Source of the DNA: Rutidosis leptorrhynchoides
Lineage: Eukaryota > Streptophyta > Magnoliopsida > Asterales > Asteraceae
Length of the DNA: 64,000 nt
Reading direction: 5' to 3'
Assembly (NCBI RefSeq): GCF_046630445.1
Contig: NC_092339.1
Coordinates: forward strand, 75,275,501 to 75,339,500
A program made the position numbers and the translations under genes. Each line of letters begins with the position of its first letter. Position 1 is the first letter of the stretch. Positions 59,649 through 64,000 of this stretch are shown piece after piece. The notes under the pieces are model-generated. The model was not told the origin of the DNA. It saw only the letters and a program-made list of their open reading frames with translations, and made no database searches.

Positions 59649-62600
59649 TGTAGTGACCCGAACTTTTCCATGTTTATATATATTAATTGAGATTGATATT
59701 TACATGAATAAATGTTTCCAACATGTTAAGCAATCAAACTTGTTAAGACTTGATTAATTGAAATAGGTTTCATATAGACAATTGACCACCCAAGTTGACC
59801 GGTGATTCACGAACGTTAAAACTTGTAAAAACTATATGATGACATATATATGGTTATATATATAGTTAACATGATATTATGATATGTAAACATATCATTA
59901 AGTATATTAACAATGAACTACATATGTAAAAACAAGACTACTAACTTAATGATTTTGAAACGAGACATATATGTAACGATTATCGTTGTAACGACATTTA
60001 ATGTATATATATCATATTAAGATATATTCGTACATCATAATATCATGATAATATAATAATTTAAAATCTCTTTTGATATTATAAACATTGGGTTAACAAC
60101 ATTTAACAAGATCGTTAACCTAAAGGTTTCAAAACAACATTTACATGTAACGACTAACGATGACTTAACGACTCAGTTAAAATGTATATACATGTAGTGT
60201 TTTAATATGTATTCATACACTTTTGAAAGACTTCAAGACACTTATCAAAATACTTCTACTTAACAAAAATGCTTACAATTACATCCTCGTTCAGTTTCAT
60301 CAACAATTCTACTCGTATGCACCCGTATTCGTACTCGTACATTACACAGCTTTTAGATGTATGTACTATTGGTATATACACTCCAATGATCAGCTCTTAG
60401 CAGCCCATGTGAGTCACCTAACACATGTGGGAACCATCATTTGGCAACTAGCATGAAATATCTCATAAAATTACAAAAATATGAGTAATCATTCATGACT
60501 TATTTACATGAAAACAAAATTACATATCCTTTATATCTAATCCATACACCAACGACCAAAAACACCTACAAACACTTTCATTCTTCAATTTTCTTCATCT
60601 AATTGATCTCTCTCAAGTTCTATCTTCAAGTTCTAAGTGTTCTTCATAAATTTCAAAAGTTCTAGTTTCATAAAATCAAGAATACTTTCAAGATTGCTAG
60701 CTCACTTCCAATCTTGTAAGGTGATCATCCAACCTCAAGAAATCTTTGTTTCTTACAGTAGGTTATCATTCTAATACAAGGTAATAATCATATTCAAACT
60801 TTGGTTCAATTTCTATAACTATAACAATCTTATTTCAAGTGATGATCTTACTTGAACTTGTTTTCGTGTCATGATTTTGCTTCAAGAACTTTGAGCCATC
60901 CAAGGATCCATTGAAGCTAGATCCATTTTTCTCTTTTCCAGTAGGTTCATCCAAGGAACTTAAGGTAGTAATGATGTTCATAACATCATTCGATTCTTAC
61001 ATATAAAGCTATCTTATTCGAAGGTTTAAACTTGTAATCACTAGAACATAGTTTAGTTAATTCTAAACTTGTTCGCAAACAAAAGTTAATCCTTCTAACT
61101 TGACTTTTAAAATCAACTAAACACATGTTCTATATCTATATGATATGCTAACTTAATGATTTAAAACCTGGAAACACGAAAAACACCGTAAAACCGGATT
61201 TACGCCGTCGTAGTAACACCGCGGGCTGTTTTGGGTTAGTTAATTAAAAACTATGATAAACTTTGATTTAAAAGTTGTTATTCTGAGAAAATTATTTTTA
61301 TTATGAACATGAAACTATATCCAAAAATTATGGTTAAACTCAAAGTGGAAGTATGTTTGCTAAAATGGTCATCTAGACGTCGTTCTTTCGACTGAAATGA
61401 CTACCTTTACAAAAACGACTTGTAACTTATTTTTACGACTATAAACCTATACTTTTTCTGTTTAGATTCATAAAATAGAGTTCAATATGAAACCATAGCA
61501 ATTTGATTCACTCAAAACGGATTTAAAATGAAGAAGTTATGTGTAAAACAAGATTGGATAATTTTTCTCATTTTAGCTACGTGAAAATTGGTAACAAATC
61601 TATTCCAACCATAACTTAATCAACTTGTATTGTATATTATGTAATCTTGAGATACCATAGACACGTATACAATGTTTCGACCTATCATGTCGACACATCT
61701 ATATATATTTCGGAACAACCATAGACACTCTATATGTGAATGTTGGAGTTAGCTATACAGGGTTGAGGTTGATTCCAAAATATATATAGTTTGAGTTGTG
61801 ATCAATACTGAGATACGTATACACTGGGTCGTGGATTGATTCAAGATAATATTTATCGATTTATTTCTGTACATCTAACTGTGGACAACTAGTTGTAGGT
61901 TACTAACGAGGACAGCTGACTTAATAAACTTAAAACATCAAAATATATTAAAAGTGTTGTAAATATATTTTGAACATACTTTGATATATATGTATATATT
62001 GTTATAGGTTCGTGAATCAACCAGTGGCCAAGTCTTACTTCCCGACGAAGTAAAAATCTGTGAAAGTGAGTTATAGTCCCACTTTTAAAATCTAATATTT
62101 TTGGGATGAGAATACATGCAGGTTTTATAAATGATTTACAAAATAGACACAAGTACGTGAAACTACATTCTATGGTTGAATTATCGAAATCGAATATGCC
62201 CCTTTTTATAAAGTCTGGTAATCTGAGAATTAGGGAACAGACACCCTAATTGACGCGAATCCTAAAGATAGATCTATTGGGCCTAACAAACCCCATCCAA
62301 AGTACCGGATGCTTTAGTACTTCGAAATTTATATCATATCCGAAGGGTGTCCCGGAATGATGGGGATATTCTTATATATGCATCTTGTTAATGTCGGTTA
62401 CCAGGTGTTCACCATATGAATGATTTTTATCTCTATGTATGGGATGTGTATTGAAATATGAAATCTTGTGGTCTATTATTATGATTTGATATATATAGGT
62501 TAAACCTATAACTCACCAACATTTTTGTTGACGTTTTAAGCATGTTTATTCTCAGGTGATTATTAAGAGCTTCCGCTGTCGCATACTTAAATAAGGACGA

Positions 62601-62898
62601 GATTTGGAGTCCATGCTTGTATGATATTGTGTAAAAACTGCATTCAAGAAACTTATTTTGTTGTAACATATTTGTATTGTAAACCATTATGTAATGGTCG
62701 TGTGTAAACAGGATATTTTAGATTATCATTATTTGATAATCTACTTAAAGCTTTTTAAACCTTTTTTGATGAAATAAAGGCTATGGTTTGTTTTAAAATG
62801 AATGCAGTCTTTGAAAAACGTCTCATATAGAGGTCAAAACCTCGCAACGAAATCAATTAATATGGAACGTTTTTAATCAATAAGAACGGGACATTTCA
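59649..62898 (+). mobile_element. 3' LTR of element D
   Basis: Same length as the 5' LTR (offset 9851). Differences seen by eye include 49886-49888 region TA/CA, two C/T changes near 50402/60253, an A/T near 50490/60341, G/T near 51441/61292, and A/G near 52617/62468. Confidence 0.92.
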
Positions 62899-62903
62899 TT
62901 AGG

Positions 62904-63671
62904 TGACTCACATGGGCTGCTAAGAGCTGATCATTGGAGTGTATATACCAATAGTACATACATCTAAAAGCTGTGTATTGTACGAGTACGAATACGGGTG
63001 CATACGAGTAGAATTGTTGATGAAACTGAACGAGGATGTAATTGTAAGCATTTTTGTTAAGTAGAAGTATTTTGATAAGTGTATTGAAGTCTTTCAAAAG
63101 TGTATAAATACATATTAAAACACTACATGTATATACATTTTAACTGAGTCGTTAAGTCATCGTTAGTCGTTACATGTAAGTGTTGTTTTGAAACCTTTAG
63201 GTTAACGATCTTGTTAAATGTTGTTAACCCAATGTTTATAATATCAAATGAGATTTTAAATTATTATATTATCATGATATTATCATGTATGAATATCTCT
63301 TAATATGATATATATACATTAAATGTCTTTACAACGATAATCGTTACATATATGTCTCGTTTAAAAATCATTAAGTTAGTAGTCTTGTTTTTACATATGT
63401 AGTTAATTGTTAATATACTTTATGATATGTTTTCTTATCATAGTATCATGTTAACTATATATATTTCCATATATATGTCATCATATAGTTTTTACAAGTT
63501 TTAACGTTCGTGAATCACCGATCAACTTGGGTGGTCAATTGTCTATATGAAACATATTTCAATTAATCAAGTCTTAACAAGTTTGATTGCTTAACATGTT
63601 GGAAACATTTAATCATGTAAATATCAATCTCAATTAATATATATAAACATGGAAAAGTTCGGGTCACTACA
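62904..63671 (-). mobile_element. LTR of element E, right piece
   Basis: Continues the LTR of E after the second TSD copy (62899-62903). The minus strand starts TGTAGTGACCCG at 63671. It matches the first 770 bases of the D LTR with scattered differences, more than between the two LTRs of D. Confidence 0.88.
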
Positions 63672-63707
63672 GTACCTACCCGTTAAATAAATTTCGTCCC
63701 GAAATTT
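63672..63707 (-). promoter_or_regulatory. Stop-adjacent hairpin and polypurine-like tract of element E
   Basis: Minus strand AAATTTCG-GGA-CGAAATTT (63689-63707) and ATTTAACGGGTAGGTAC, as in D. Confidence 0.75.
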
Positions 63708-64000
63708 TAAGCTGTTGAAGGTGTTGACGAATCTTCTGGAAATAGATGCGGGTATTTCTTCTTCATCTGATCTTCACGCTCCCAGGTGAACTCGGGTCCT
63801 CTACGAGCATTCCATCGAACCTTAACAATTGGTATCTTGTTTTGCTTAAGTCTTTTAACCTCACGATCCATTATTTCGACGGGTTCTTCGATGAATTGGA
63901 GTTTTTCGTTGATTTGGATTTCATCTAACGGAATAGTGAGATCTTCTTTAGCAAAACATTTCTTCAAATTCGAGACGTGGAAAGTGTTATGTACAGCCGC
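63707..64000 (-). CDS. Element E pol C-terminus (chromodomain end), partial
   Basis: 98 codons of the same frame as D gag-pol, almost identical, open to the window edge at 64000. Contains [14 protein letters not shown] and [15 protein letters not shown]; the final residue differs from D (Ala instead of Thr). The upstream part, including whether E carries its own F-box ORF, lies beyond the window. Confidence 0.9.
   Translation of the reverse strand, partial: AAVHNTFHVSNLKKCFAKEDLTIPLDEIQINEKLQFIEEPVEIMDREVKRLKQNKIPIVKVRWNARRGPEFTWEREDQMKKKYPHLFPEDSSTPSTA

Larger units (their letters stand above)
49798..62898 (+). mobile_element. Element D: complete Ty3/Gypsy chromovirus with two extra leader ORFs
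   Basis: 13.1 kb, 3250-bp LTRs at 49798-53047 and 59649-62898, TSD TTAGG (49793-49797, 62899-62903). Order: LTR, primer site, acidic ORF, F-box-like ORF, gag-pol with chromodomain, polypurine junction, LTR. All three ORFs are open and about eight LTR differences were seen by eye, so this is a young and possibly still competent copy. It inserted into the LTR of E, a member of its own family, in opposite orientation. Confidence 0.93.
47317..64000 (-). mobile_element. Element E: minus-strand copy of the D family, interrupted by D and running off the window
   Basis: Its 3' LTR is split by element D into 47317-49797 and 62904-63671 (3249 bp together, against 3250 in D). The polypurine junction and the pol C-terminus follow on the minus strand from 63672 to the window end. 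E lies inside the LTR of F. Its other LTR and TSD are outside the window. Confidence 0.88.

Overview
The window is plant nuclear DNA: AT-rich, one intron-rich host gene, and more than 50 kb of nested retrotransposons with plant-type initiator-Met-tRNA primer sites and chromodomain Ty3/Gypsy (Tekay/Del-like) polyproteins. The style of the LTRs suggests a daisy-family (Asteraceae) eudicot. That placement is an inference from general familiarity and was not tested.

Left part (1-12.9 kb). The end of an LTR (1-168) is followed by intergenic DNA and a complete 26-exon gene for the splicing factor PRP40 (3587-10464, 896 residues, two WW and about six FF domains). The probable 5' UTR intron holds a tRNA-derived SINE with a 13-bp target-site duplication (TSD). 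Intron 18 holds a 1-kb TIR element with an 11-bp TSD. Two PRP40 introns appear to use GC instead of GT donors. The stretch 10.7-12.9 kb has only tandem duplications and a decayed ORF.

Right part (12.9-64 kb). A degenerate L1-type LINE is the host for everything else. It is split by (A) a 21.3-kb unit 14572-35844 with 2.7-kb LTRs and no pol, which itself contains (B) a related pol-less element 18167-30332 on the minus strand with 4.1-kb LTRs; then by (C) a Tekay-like element 36704-46219; then by (F) an LTR starting at 46874, which contains (E) a minus-strand element from 47317 running off the right edge, which contains in its LTR (D) a complete plus-strand copy of the same family, 49798-62898. 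TSDs were read directly for A (TGGTG), B (CCGCA), C (CAATG) and D (TTAGG). The nest LINE > F > E > D is four levels deep.

Most interesting content. Element D carries, between its primer site and gag-pol, an acidic 204-residue ORF and an intact F-box-like ORF that looks captured from a host gene. Elements A and B carry, in place of gag-pol, a leader ORF and a decayed segment that reads as the RRM3-RRM4 linker of a poly(A)-binding protein. All these LTR families share small hairpins whose base pairs change in compensation: one in the LTR (CAAC-N-TTTT-N'-GTTG) and one at the pol stop/polypurine-tract junction (AAATTTYG-loop-CRAAATTT). These, together with the shared primer site, may be the cis-signals that let pol-less elements use enzymes from elements such as C and D. 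All family assignments were made by reading the sequence; no database search was run.
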